14,698 nucleotides of DNA from Flavobacteriales bacterium (GTDB lineage Bacteria > Bacteroidota > Bacteroidia > Flavobacteriales_D > Sanyastnellaceae): NCBI GenBank assembly GCA_027488055.1, contig JAIYCK010000165.1, forward strand, positions 1 through 14,698, in the 5' to 3' direction. Under the pieces are notes generated by a model. That model did no database searches. It was not told the origin of the DNA and saw only the letters and a list, made by a program, of their open reading frames with translations. Both the position numbers and the translations under genes were made by a program. Positions 1 through 7,057 of this stretch are shown in pieces (within the stretch, counting starts at the first letter, position 1; every line of letters begins with the position of its first letter).

Positions 1-613
1 ACGTCCCTTTTGCACAATTGATCTCAAAATCCAATTGATTGGCAGATACTTGGTTGATTTTAAAGTCATTGACAAATATTGGAACCGCGGGAATAATGAT
101 ATCCTGGCCTTTTCGCGCCGCCATATAGGCCCGCTTGCCATCGACTTGTTTGGCGCTGTAAACCGGAGGTCGTTGCCACGTTTCGCCTACAAATGATAGC
201 CTTGTGGATTCGATCAACTCCGGTGTCACATGGTCGATGGATAGTGGATGCTCTGGCTCGGTCTCCAAGTCATAGGTGGGAGTGGTGTATCCCAAAATGA
301 TGCTTCCAGTGTAGACCTTTTCACCTGACTGAATGTCGTCGATGAGTTTGGTGTATTTGCCCGTGCAAATGGTGAGCAAGCCTGTAGCAAGCGGATCCAG
401 CGTACCTGCATGACCTATTTTGAAGCGTTGATCATGTCCGTGTTCATTGGGTGGCAAGGCTGGCATGTTATTGCGCACATAGGCCTTGATGCGATTAAGT
501 ACATCGAAGCTGGTCCAACCCAAAGGCTTGTCGATCAGTAAAAATGCTCCCGTAGCGAATTCATCGCGGGTGGCAAATGCATTGGGTGTGGGCAGCGTCA
601 GTTCATTTTTCAT
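1..613 (-). CDS. truB: tRNA pseudouridine(55) synthase TruB, 3' end beyond the window
   Basis: TruB converts U55 in the T-loop of most tRNAs to pseudouridine, in the cytoplasm. I translated the minus strand from the ATG at 613-611; 204 codons are visible and the frame is still open at base 1, so the C-terminal part is missing only because the window ends. The family core is clear: LLIDKPLGWTSFDV at residues 25-38, GHAGTLDPLATGLL at 67-80 with catalytic Asp73, RPPVYSAKQVDGKRAY at 148-163, and the start of the NCAKGT strand at 199-204. Residues 1-20 are a short extension before the core, usual in this phylum. The start is supported because no other in-frame ATG lies before the core. The gene is divergent from the MmcQ-like gene, with 50 bases between the two starts. 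Identification is secure. Confidence 0.96.
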   Translation of the reverse strand, partial: MKNELTLPTPNAFATRDEFATGAFLLIDKPLGWTSFDVLNRIKAYVRNNMPALPPNEHGHDQRFKIGHAGTLDPLATGLLTICTGKYTKLIDDIQSGEKVYTGSIILGYTTPTYDLETEPEHPLSIDHVTPELIESTRLSFVGETWQRPPVYSAKQVDGKRAYMAARKGQDIIIPAVPIFVNDFKINQVSANQLDFEINCAKGT

Positions 614-651
614 GCGGTCGCGAAATTACGAAGTCCGCAGCCAAGACATCA

Positions 652-659
652 TAGCTTTG
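652..659 (+). promoter_or_regulatory. Candidate -7 element TAGCTTTG for the MmcQ-like gene
   Basis: TAGCTTTG matches the Bacteroidota -7 consensus TAnnTTTG exactly. It ends only 4 bases before the ATG at 664, so transcription would begin at or next to the start codon. I see no good TTG/TTTG -33 element at the right distance, which lowers confidence. Confidence 0.35.
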
Positions 660-663
660 TAGC

Positions 664-1014
664 ATGGACATCGAAATATTTCGCACCTATGTGCTTGCCA
701 AAAAAGAAGTGACCGAAGAAACGCCTTTTGGACCCGATACCCTTGTATATAAAGTGATGGGAAAGGCCTTTGCACTGTGCAGCATCGACGACTTTCAGAG
801 CGTCAATCTCAAATGCGATCCCGAAAGAGCCATCGATTTGCGTGAGCGCTACACGGGCATCCAACCAGGTTATCACATGAACAAGAAGCATTGGAACACC
901 GTGTCCTCGGATGGATCTGTTCCTCCTGGTTTATTCTTTGAACTGATCGATCACAGTTATGACTTGGTGGTGTCTGGGTTGCCAAAAAAGGATCGTGCAA
1001 AACTTCAGTTGTAG
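664..1014 (+). CDS. MmcQ/YjbR family protein (DUF419 type)
   Basis: A 116-residue protein of the MmcQ/YjbR family, small proteins with a CyaY-like fold. Family members are often annotated as DNA-binding, but their cellular role is not firmly known. Family features are visible: an N-terminal helix leading to a TEETPFGPDTLVYKVMGKAF segment (residues 18-37), the SVNLKCDP strand at 46-53, the PGYHMNKKHWNTV segment at 68-80, and a final helix with YDLVVSGLPKK at 98-108. The length is normal for the family. The ATG at 664 is the only start that keeps the first helix. No ribosome binding site is visible, and a -7-like box sits just before the start. It is divergent from truB. The family call is firm; any function is inference. 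Confidence 0.9.
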   Translation: MDIEIFRTYVLAKKEVTEETPFGPDTLVYKVMGKAFALCSIDDFQSVNLKCDPERAIDLRERYTGIQPGYHMNKKHWNTVSSDGSVPPGLFFELIDHSYDLVVSGLPKKDRAKLQL

Positions 1015-1042
1015 TGACAATAAGTGACCCCTCTTTCGTTCA

Positions 1043-1050
1043 TACATTTG
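1043..1050 (+). promoter_or_regulatory. Candidate -7 element TACATTTG upstream of the unknown gene and rsmI
   Basis: TACATTTG is an exact match to TAnnTTTG, about 70 bases before the ATG at 1122. No convincing -33 box lies at the usual distance. An alternative lies closer to the gene: TTG at 1071-1073, a 20-base spacer and TATTTTTT at 1094-1101. Either could drive the unknown gene together with rsmI. Confidence 0.35.
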
Positions 1051-1121
1051 ATGAGCCTGATGATAGTGAATTGATTTAGGCCGCGCAAAAACTTATTTTT
1101 TAGAACTCACACATCTCGACT

Positions 1122-1883
1122 ATGTACGAACCGGTGAAATTTAAACGCATGCAGGAATTGGCCGCTGAACTGAGCGATCGATTGGAACAATTGGAATCAG
1201 GTCATTTAACCAAAGACCAATTGGAACACCTCACTGATCATAGCCGTGAACTATATGAACGACTGGTGGTGTTGCGATTCAAGGCCTACGATCAAGAGGC
1301 AAAGCCTGCAGCAGTTGAAGTAGAAGCTCCCCAGGTCGAATCAACGCACGTTTCCACTCCCGAAATAGGCGATAATCCAATGGAAATGCCTTCATTCCGT
1401 ATCACCCTTCCAGACTCAACACCCACCAATGAGCAACCAAGCGCAGTGGAGGTAAAGGAGCCGGAACACGATCCGCGCCAGGTGTCGCTAATTGATGCCA
1501 TCGAAGAAGTGAGCAAAAGTGCAGAAGAACCTGTGGTAAATATCCAAGATACCATTGCACAGGCCCAGCGCAATGCCGGTCAAAGTTTGAATGATGTCCT
1601 GACCCAGCAAATGGTTCACACCGAAAGCATCGGGCATCGCATGGAGCACACTCCGATAGCCGATTTAAAAAAGGCCATTACGCTCAATCAACGCTTCCAA
1701 TTTTCTCGTGAATTGTTCAAGGGCAACAACCAAGACTACGAAATGGCGATCGACAAACTCAATACTTCTTCACGCGAAGAGGCAATGACACATTTGGATG
1801 CGCTTCGCAACCGATACACATGGAACAATGAGGCTGCGGTGACCCATGACTTCATGGAGCTTGTAACCCGTCGCCACGCATAA
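1122..1883 (+). CDS. Conserved Bacteroidota protein of unknown function next to rsmI
   Basis: A 253-residue soluble protein with no signal peptide or membrane segment. Three parts are visible. Residues about 5-57 are a highly charged helical stretch, probably a coiled coil. Residues about 58-150 are a low-complexity linker rich in Glu, Pro, Val and Ser. The C-terminal domain runs from about 155 to 253, with SLNDVL at 155-160, DLKKAITLNQRFQFSRELF at 181-199, and a Trp near position 234 before a final helix ending in a RRHA tail. I recognise this helical C-terminal domain from many unannotated Bacteroidota proteins, but I know of no assigned function. The stop lies 11 bases before the rsmI start codon, so the two genes are probably cotranscribed. 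The layout (helix, flexible linker, helical bundle) suggests a scaffold or adaptor; that is inference. Confidence 0.8.
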   Translation: MYEPVKFKRMQELAAELSDRLEQLESGHLTKDQLEHLTDHSRELYERLVVLRFKAYDQEAKPAAVEVEAPQVESTHVSTPEIGDNPMEMPSFRITLPDSTPTNEQPSAVEVKEPEHDPRQVSLIDAIEEVSKSAEEPVVNIQDTIAQAQRNAGQSLNDVLTQQMVHTESIGHRMEHTPIADLKKAITLNQRFQFSRELFKGNNQDYEMAIDKLNTSSREEAMTHLDALRNRYTWNNEAAVTHDFMELVTRRHA

Positions 1884-1894
1884 TTCGCGCCCCG

Positions 1895-2560
1895 TTGAGA
1901 CTCGTCCTTGTCCCCACACCGATCGGCAATTTGGAAGACATCACGCTTCGTGCATTGCGCGTGATGAAGGAGTGTGATGTGATCTTGGCCGAAGACACAC
2001 GCGAAACCAAAAAACTGATGGCTCATTATAATATTGATAAGCCTGTCAGCAGTTTTCATCTCAACAACGAACACAAGATATTGCGCTCTACCATTGAGCG
2101 CATCCGCATGAATCAATGCACTGTCCTGGTCAGCGATGCAGGCACTCCTGCTATCAGCGATCCCGGCTTTTTATTGGTGCGCGAGTGTATTCGCGAAGGC
2201 ATAGAAGTAGAATGTTTGCCCGGTGCCACAGCCTTCGTTCCCGCCATTGTGATCAGCGGCTTGCCTTGCGAGTCGTTCATTTACGAAGGTTTTTTGCCAC
2301 ACAAAAAAGGCCGTGAAACGCGCTTCAAAAAAATGGCCGTTTCGGAACACACTACTGTCTTGTATGAAAGCCCTCACCGACTGATCAAAACACTGGAACA
2401 ACTGGTGCAATTCTGTGGCTCAGATCGCGCTATTTCTGTGAGCCGTGAGCTCTCCAAAAAATTCGAAGAAACTGTTCGCGGCAGCGCGCAAGAAGTGCTC
2501 ACTCATTTCCAAACACATGAGCCGCGAGGCGAGTTTGTAGTGGTTGTGGGAGCGGCTTAG
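1895..2560 (+). CDS. rsmI: 16S rRNA (cytidine(1402)-2'-O)-methyltransferase RsmI
   Basis: RsmI uses S-adenosylmethionine to methylate the 2'-OH of C1402 in the decoding centre of 16S rRNA. The 221-residue product has the tetrapyrrole-methylase fold with RsmI hallmarks: VPTPIGNLEDIT at 6-17, LAEDTRETKK at 31-40, SDAGTPAISDPG at 80-91 and LPGATA at 108-113, then FLPHKKGRETRF at 123-134. The start is TTG at 1895: it yields MRLVLVPTPIGN, the normal family N-terminus, and the first internal Met (residue 24) would remove the glycine-rich loop. It is the short form that lacks the C-terminal extension of the about 286-residue E. coli enzyme, which is usual in this phylum. It lies 11 bases after the preceding unknown gene. 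Confidence 0.96.
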   Translation: MRLVLVPTPIGNLEDITLRALRVMKECDVILAEDTRETKKLMAHYNIDKPVSSFHLNNEHKILRSTIERIRMNQCTVLVSDAGTPAISDPGFLLVRECIREGIEVECLPGATAFVPAIVISGLPCESFIYEGFLPHKKGRETRFKKMAVSEHTTVLYESPHRLIKTLEQLVQFCGSDRAISVSRELSKKFEETVRGSAQEVLTHFQTHEPRGEFVVVVGAA

Positions 2561-2821
2561 TTGAAGCCCGGTGATAACTAGCACCGCATCGTCCGCGCTC
2601 AATATAAAGGAGCTTCAAATCTTTGTCGTTCTCATTACTACAAAAATGCTTTAATCGATTACTGCCCTAATTCAGAGCAATTCGATGGATTCAAAATATC
2701 CCTCTCTTTTCATCGTTCTTCGATCGCTAACAGACCATTCGTGCAATTGAACATGAAACACATTATCTTCACATCGTAAATCCTTTGAAAATTAATTTCA
2801 CTCTTAAATGCTCTTTTTTTG

Positions 2822-3502
2822 ATGAAATATTCTACCTTTTTCTTTGGCATATGCATTTGCATTGTCTTCTTCCAATCTTGCATGATCGAGAAGCGCGTTC
2901 ACCGAAAGGGCTATCATTTAAATTGGGTAGGTCAAGGCTCTGAAAAACCAAAAACACTTGCATATAATGTCGAGACAAGCTCTCGAACAGAAGTGACGAA
3001 CATTCAAACGGACAGCGCAGTCGTATGCGAAATTGAACAAGCGAGTGCACATCCATCGCAATTTCAGGCTCAGAAAACAATCACGCTTGAGAAAAAAGAC
3101 AATGTCTCAACATCCGCGCTCAAAACGAAGACTCGTAAGCGCACTGCACGATTTCAAATACCATTCGAACAGTTAAGCACACCTCGTGAAAAACTCGCCA
3201 ATTCCGAAATAGAAGGAGATACCGAACAAACTGTCGTGCAACGGCTTAATGAGTTAGCCATATTCGCAGTGATGCTCGCCATCATCGGACTTTTTGTGGG
3301 GGGTGGACTTGGTATATTGACTGGTGCTTTTGCCATTTTATTTGGAGCTATCTCTTTGAAGCAGATCCGTAACCATCCTGAAAAATACAGTGGAGAAGGC
3401 ATGGCAATCGCGGCTATTTATATCGGATTGTTCGGGTCTATTCTTTTCAGCCTTTTGGCCGGAATTTTACTTGGTAAATTAATTAGTTCTTATCTAATAT
3501 AG
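2822..3502 (+). CDS. Predicted lipoprotein with C-terminal DUF4190-like membrane domain
   Basis: Reading from the ATG at 2822 (a TTG lies immediately before it) gives 226 residues. Residues 1-19 are a hydrophobic signal sequence ending in a FFQSC lipobox with Cys20. The next segment, IEKRVHRKGYHLNW at 22-35, is a motif often seen just after the lipid-bearing Cys in Bacteroidota proteins. Residues about 40-140 are polar, rich in Thr, Lys and Glu, and likely unstructured. The C-terminus has two membrane segments (about 145-180 and 191-219) joined by a short loop with LKQIRNHPEKYSGEGMAIA at 179-197, the pattern of DUF4190 domains. No function is known. It would be anchored by lipid at one end and membrane helices at the other, so most likely in the inner membrane. 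The flanking gene purH is convergent. Confidence 0.75.
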   Translation: MKYSTFFFGICICIVFFQSCMIEKRVHRKGYHLNWVGQGSEKPKTLAYNVETSSRTEVTNIQTDSAVVCEIEQASAHPSQFQAQKTITLEKKDNVSTSALKTKTRKRTARFQIPFEQLSTPREKLANSEIEGDTEQTVVQRLNELAIFAVMLAIIGLFVGGGLGILTGAFAILFGAISLKQIRNHPEKYSGEGMAIAAIYIGLFGSILFSLLAGILLGKLISSYLI

Positions 3503-3543
3503 ATAGAATACCAAATGGATAAATACCAATAAATGCTCACAAC

Positions 3544-3593
3544 CCATCCAATAGGAGGACTGAGAATTTAACTGTCCTACATTTTTCGGATGG
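3544..3593. terminator. Nested inverted repeat between convergent genes, possible terminator
   Basis: CCATCC (3544-3549) pairs with GGATGG (3588-3593), and inside it AGGAC (3556-3560) pairs with GTCCT (3574-3578). It lies between the 3' ends of the lipoprotein gene and purH, where a two-way terminator would be expected. There is no clear T-run after either arm, so the call is weak. Confidence 0.25.
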
Positions 3594-3686
3594 ATGAGGT
3601 CTCAATGTAAATATTGAATGCATTAGACTTCGAATCGCTCCAGCGGTGGAACAATGGTAAAGTCAATCGCTGCGCAGCTGTGACAA

Positions 3687-5213
3687 TCAATGCTTAAAAT
3701 GCCTCACTCCTGTGGTGTACATGGCTACTCCGTTGGCGTTGCAATAATCAATACTCAATTGATCTTTGATGGAACCGCCGGGCTGAACCACAGCGGTAAT
3801 TCCTGCCTTCTTAGCAATTTCTACACAATCAGGGAAAGGGAAAAAAGCATCGCTGGCCATTACGGCATCTTGGAGATCAAAGCCAAACACTTGTGCTTTG
3901 TGGATGGCCTGATGCAAGGCGTCTACACGCGAGGTTTGACCGGTCCCCCCCGCGCACAATTGGCCATTCTTGACCAAAATGATCGTATTGCTCTTCGTGT
4001 GTTTGGCCAACTTTAAAGCGAACTCCAAATCCGACAATTGCGCATCGGTAGCATTCGCCACGGTCACTTGATTAAAGTCAGTGCGATCTTCCATCGAAGT
4101 GTCCCGATCCTGCCAAATGTACCCATTTAGCAAAGAACGCAAGGTGGTGGCTGGGAATGAACATGGTTTTTGAACCAACAGGATACGATTTGCTTTGGAC
4201 TGTAGTATCGTCAGCGCCTCCGACTCATAAGCTGGTGCAATGACCACTTCGCAAAATAGGGGATTGATCAATTGTGCTGTCTCCCGATCGATCATTCGGT
4301 TGGCAATGAGTATGCCGCCAAACGCAGAAGTAGGATCGCATGCCAACGCATCCGTGTATGCCGCCGCAATGGTCGGACGCGATGCAATGCCACAAGCATT
4401 GTTATGCTTGAGAATGGCGAAAGTGGGCTCGGAATCTGCAAATTCAGCCATCAACTGCACTGCGGCATCCACATCCAATAGATTGTTATATGACAATTCT
4501 TTGCCATGTAACTTGTCGAACAATTCGGACAGATCTCCATAAAAACGACCCTTCTGATGAGGGTTTTCGCCATATCGCAAAACTGAAGCATTTTGTTCAG
4601 ATACTTTCAATGCACCTTCCTCTGTGCCTAAGAAATATTGAAAGATCTTTCCATCGTAATGCGATGACACATCGAATGCAGCCATCGCCAATTGGCGGCG
4701 CTCCTCGAGATTACTTTCGCCATTTTGATGGGTCAATATGCGCTCCAACTCCGCGTATTGATTCATGGAGGCAACGATCACTACATCGTTGTAATTTTTG
4801 GCAGCTCCACGAATCAGTGAAATGCCTCCGATGTCAATTTTTTCAATAACATCTTCATGCGATGCACCGCTGGCTACTGTTTGTTCAAAAGGATACAAGT
4901 CCACAACCACACAGTCGATATCGGGGATGCCATACTCAGCGACTTGCGCTCGATCCCCTTGATCCTCCCGGCGATTGAGAATGCCACCAAAAATCGTTGG
5001 ATGCAAGGTTTTGACCCTTCCTCCCAAAATGCTCGGAAATCCTGTAAGTTGATCCACAGGAACCACGGGCAAACCCAATGCCTCAATAAACGCTTGTGTG
5101 CCACCCGTGCTATACATGGTAATGCCCTGAGCAGCCATGGCGCGCACAATGGGCTCTAAGCCTTCTTTGGAATAAACAGAAAGCAATGCAGAGGTGATTT
5201 TTTTGGTAGCCAT
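3687..5213 (-). CDS. purH: Bifunctional AICAR formyltransferase / IMP cyclohydrolase PurH
   Basis: PurH carries out the last two steps of de novo purine synthesis: formylation of AICAR with 10-formyl-tetrahydrofolate, then ring closure to IMP. The 508-residue product has the N-terminal cyclohydrolase (MGS-like) domain with YSTGGTQ at 34-40 and GGRVKTLHPTIFGGILNRR at 64-82. The formyltransferase domain follows, with RYGENPHQKG at 213-222, the catalytic Lys269-His270 pair in ILKHNNACG at 267-275, PTSAFGGI at 294-301, GGTGQTSRVDA at 422-432, SDAFFPFPD at 454-462 and QPGGSIKD at 477-484. Length and order are normal, and the ending HFKH is typical. A run of seven C at 3945-3951 does not break the frame. 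The gene faces away from the AraC block and shows no other purine genes nearby. Confidence 0.98.
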   Translation of the reverse strand: MATKKITSALLSVYSKEGLEPIVRAMAAQGITMYSTGGTQAFIEALGLPVVPVDQLTGFPSILGGRVKTLHPTIFGGILNRREDQGDRAQVAEYGIPDIDCVVVDLYPFEQTVASGASHEDVIEKIDIGGISLIRGAAKNYNDVVIVASMNQYAELERILTHQNGESNLEERRQLAMAAFDVSSHYDGKIFQYFLGTEEGALKVSEQNASVLRYGENPHQKGRFYGDLSELFDKLHGKELSYNNLLDVDAAVQLMAEFADSEPTFAILKHNNACGIASRPTIAAAYTDALACDPTSAFGGILIANRMIDRETAQLINPLFCEVVIAPAYESEALTILQSKANRILLVQKPCSFPATTLRSLLNGYIWQDRDTSMEDRTDFNQVTVANATDAQLSDLEFALKLAKHTKSNTIILVKNGQLCAGGTGQTSRVDALHQAIHKAQVFGFDLQDAVMASDAFFPFPDCVEIAKKAGITAVVQPGGSIKDQLSIDYCNANGVAMYTTGVRHFKH

Positions 5214-5240
5214 GCCGGATCTTGATTTGGAATTTGGATT

Positions 5241-5269
5241 CGAAGGTAATTCAAGATCTTTGTTTGCAA
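5241..5269 (-). promoter_or_regulatory. Candidate purH promoter
   Basis: On the minus strand, TTG (5269-5267) is followed after 18 bases by TACCTTCG (5248-5241), close to the Bacteroidota pattern TTG-N17-23-TAnnTTTG. Transcription would start near 5235, giving a leader of about 20 bases before the purH ATG at 5213. Confidence 0.45.
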
Positions 5270-5279
5270 TCCATTATTG

Positions 5280-5299
5280 GATTCTGATTTATCAGGATC
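5280..5299. repeat. 20-base imperfect palindrome in the purH/AraC gap
   Basis: CTGAT-TT-ATCAG (5284-5295) is flanked by GAT (5280-5282) and ATC (5297-5299), with a single T/G mismatch between them. This is symmetrical enough for an operator bound by a dimer. A hairpin is less likely, since the loop would have only two bases. Confidence 0.4.
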
Positions 5300-5437
5300 A
5301 CTTGTGTAAGGAATGACACTTTTGCCATTATAATATTAAAACCTCTAAAATTTAAAATCAAATTATCCTTGTCGTTTTCATAGTTGATTAATGAGCTGAG
5401 TCATCCCTTTTGCCTATCGGTCGCATTATTCACTCGT

Positions 5438-5473
5438 TTTATCAGGTATACAAATCATGAATACAATCTGATA
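5438..5473. repeat. Second ATCAG/CTGAT repeat upstream of the AraC gene
   Basis: TTTATCAGG at 5438-5446 exactly repeats the 9-mer at 5288-5296, 150 bases apart. TATCAG (5440-5445) is also inverted as CTGATA (5468-5473), 22 bases further on. This could be a regulator site for the AraC block, but 6-9-base repeats in AT-rich DNA can arise by chance. Confidence 0.3.
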
Positions 5474-5663
5474 TTGGTCAGTTTTAAAAAAGACTTTCCA
5501 AAAAAAGCTATTAATGGTATACCTTGTGCTTGAAAAATTTAATTGGAAGCGAATTTTTAATATTTTGCTTTTTGCTGATGCGCAAGTAAACAACTATTTC
5601 TATCAACCTTCCATCCTAATTGTTTCTAGCAATCCTCATATTCACGCTAATACGTGCCAGCCC

Positions 5664-6224
5664 ATGAAGCTATTTATCCAAAATATGGTGAGTCTCCGCT
5701 GCAAACTTTTAGTGAAGTCCGAATTGGAAAAATTAGGCCTCAATTATTCCTCCATTGAGTTGGGCGAAGTCCTTTTGAAGGAACCAATCACGGTAGAGCA
5801 GAAAGCCGCATTGACGCTGTCACTCCACGATTCTGGATTAGAAATTATGGACGATAAGAATACCATTCTCATCGAAAAAATAAAGAACATCGTTGTCGAG
5901 ATGATCCATTACACCGACGAGCTTCAGAACATCAATTTTTCTACTTTTCTGAGTGATAAACTGAAAAAAGATTATCATTTCATGTCTGAGTTGTTTTCCA
6001 AGACCAAAGGTATCACCATTGAGCATTTCATCATTCTCCATAAAATCGAGAGGGTCAAAGAATTGATCATCTATGACGAGTTGAACCTCACTGAAATCGC
6101 TCATAAAATGCACTACAGCAGTGTAGCCCATCTCTCTCACCAGTTCAAAAAAGTAACTGGTCTCACGCCCTCTTATTTCAAAAAAATCAAAAAAAGAGTC
6201 CGTACCAATATTGAAGACATTTGA
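5664..6224 (+). CDS. AraC-family transcriptional regulator with HMA-like N-terminal domain
   Basis: I start at the ATG at 5664, giving 186 residues beginning MKLFIQNMVSLRCKLLVK; the open frame extends 50 codons upstream, but that stretch does not look like the family. Residues 1-70 resemble a heavy-metal-associated (ferredoxin-like) domain, with MVSLRC at 8-13 where a CxxC metal site would sit; the first Cys is Ser here. Residues about 92-178 are the double helix-turn-helix AraC domain: a first HTH around YHFMSELFSKTKGITIEHF (104-122), then LTEIAHKMHYSSVAHLSHQF at 142-161 and KKVTGLTPSYFKK at 162-174. The ligand is unknown. It heads a plus-strand block with BON, UspA, cupin and carbohydrate genes and is the natural candidate to control it. 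Confidence 0.88.
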   Translation: MKLFIQNMVSLRCKLLVKSELEKLGLNYSSIELGEVLLKEPITVEQKAALTLSLHDSGLEIMDDKNTILIEKIKNIVVEMIHYTDELQNINFSTFLSDKLKKDYHFMSELFSKTKGITIEHFIILHKIERVKELIIYDELNLTEIAHKMHYSSVAHLSHQFKKVTGLTPSYFKKIKKRVRTNIEDI

Positions 6225-6345
6225 ATGGTTTTTACTATTGGAATGATATAACATATTGCCTCAATTGTGTAACATGGATCATTAGGCCCAACGTCACCTT
6301 TGTGCTCTAAAAGCGACACGAGCTGATCGCCTGAGCAGACCGAAG

Positions 6346-7020
6346 ATGATACACAATGAAATTTTACAAAATCACATAATGGATGCAATTCAGTGGGAAC
6401 CTGTTTTGCGCGCTACCAAAATCATCGTGGATGTGAAGGATGGCATTGTGACCCTCACCGGCCACGTCAGCAGCTTCCCACAAAAGTTGGAAGTTGAACA
6501 GGTCGTCAAACGCATTGCTGGCGTAAAGGCGATCGTTGAAAAAATCGATGTCAAACACGAGGACGGATGGAAGATGCTAGATGATGAAGACATTGCAACC
6601 GCTGTATTACAAACCCTTGAATGGAATTGGAAAATTCCGAAAGAAAGGATCAAAGTCAAAGTAGAAGATGGTTGGGTATATCTCGAAGGGGAGCTCCTCT
6701 GGAACTATCAAAAGCTAGAGGCCGTGCAAGCCATACTGCGCATTGAGGGCATCAAAGGGGTGACCAACAACATCGTTTTGCACTCCCGCGAGCAAGACAC
6801 CATTGAAAAGAAAAGTATCGAACAACAGATCCAACAAAGTTGGGCTTTGCAATCATGCAATGTGGATGTAAATGTGATTGGCACGAACGTTTCCTTGATT
6901 GGCACTGTTGGTTCCATCTATCAAAAAGAGGAAGCCGGGCGCATTGCTTGGAACACTCCAGGTATATGGTCAATGGAGAATAAATTAATCATTAAACCCT
7001 CTTATAAAATGGCATTCTGA
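6346..7020 (+). CDS. Protein with three BON domains
   Basis: The 224-residue product is made almost entirely of three BON (OsmY/nodulation) domains, at about 2-70, 78-147 and 153-219. Each has the alpha-beta pattern with a conserved Gly after the second strand: VKDGIVTLTGHVSS at 30-43, VEDGWVYLEGEL at 106-117, and VIGTNVSLIGTVGS at 177-190. BON domains are thought to bind phospholipid or surfaces and often protect cells in osmotic stress. Unlike OsmY, this protein has no signal peptide, so it should be cytoplasmic. The third repeat is the most diverged. The start at 6346 fits the family N-terminus. It follows the AraC gene by 121 bases, where CACCTTTG (6295-6302) is one base off a -7 box, and precedes the UspA gene by 37 bases. 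Confidence 0.9.
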   Translation: MIHNEILQNHIMDAIQWEPVLRATKIIVDVKDGIVTLTGHVSSFPQKLEVEQVVKRIAGVKAIVEKIDVKHEDGWKMLDDEDIATAVLQTLEWNWKIPKERIKVKVEDGWVYLEGELLWNYQKLEAVQAILRIEGIKGVTNNIVLHSREQDTIEKKSIEQQIQQSWALQSCNVDVNVIGTNVSLIGTVGSIYQKEEAGRIAWNTPGIWSMENKLIIKPSYKMAF

Positions 7021-7057
7021 TAGGCTGAATTGGGGTTCAAATAAAGACAACATACCT

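Larger units (their letters stand above)
5214..5663. other. AT-rich divergent intergenic region between purH and the AraC gene
   Basis: About 450 bases without a gene I accept. The purH end holds that gene's candidate promoter. The middle (roughly 5330-5370) is very AT-rich. Repeated ATCAG/CTGAT half-sites occur at 5284-5295, 5438-5446 and 5468-5473. The part from 5514 to 5663 is open in frame with the AraC gene, but its translation does not resemble the family. I could not choose a convincing promoter for the AraC gene; TATTTTGC near 5559-5566 is the best weak candidate. Confidence 0.5.

Noticed and set aside
1736..2116. Minus-strand open frame of 126 codons across the unknown gene and rsmI
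   Set aside because: Overlaps two confident genes on the other strand and has no family features.
2569..2586. Hairpin CGGTG/CACCG after rsmI as a terminator
   Set aside because: Only five base pairs, an 8-base loop and no T-run.
3945..3951. Run of seven C in purH as a possible frameshift
   Set aside because: The reading frame passes through intact with the conserved GGTGQTSRVDA motif.
5514..5663. In-frame 50-codon extension upstream of the AraC start
   Set aside because: Its translation is hydrophobic and unlike the family, whereas the ATG at 5664 gives the usual N-terminus; the region is more likely leader or promoter DNA.
5838..6254. Minus-strand open frame of 138 codons
   Set aside because: Antisense shadow of the AraC gene.
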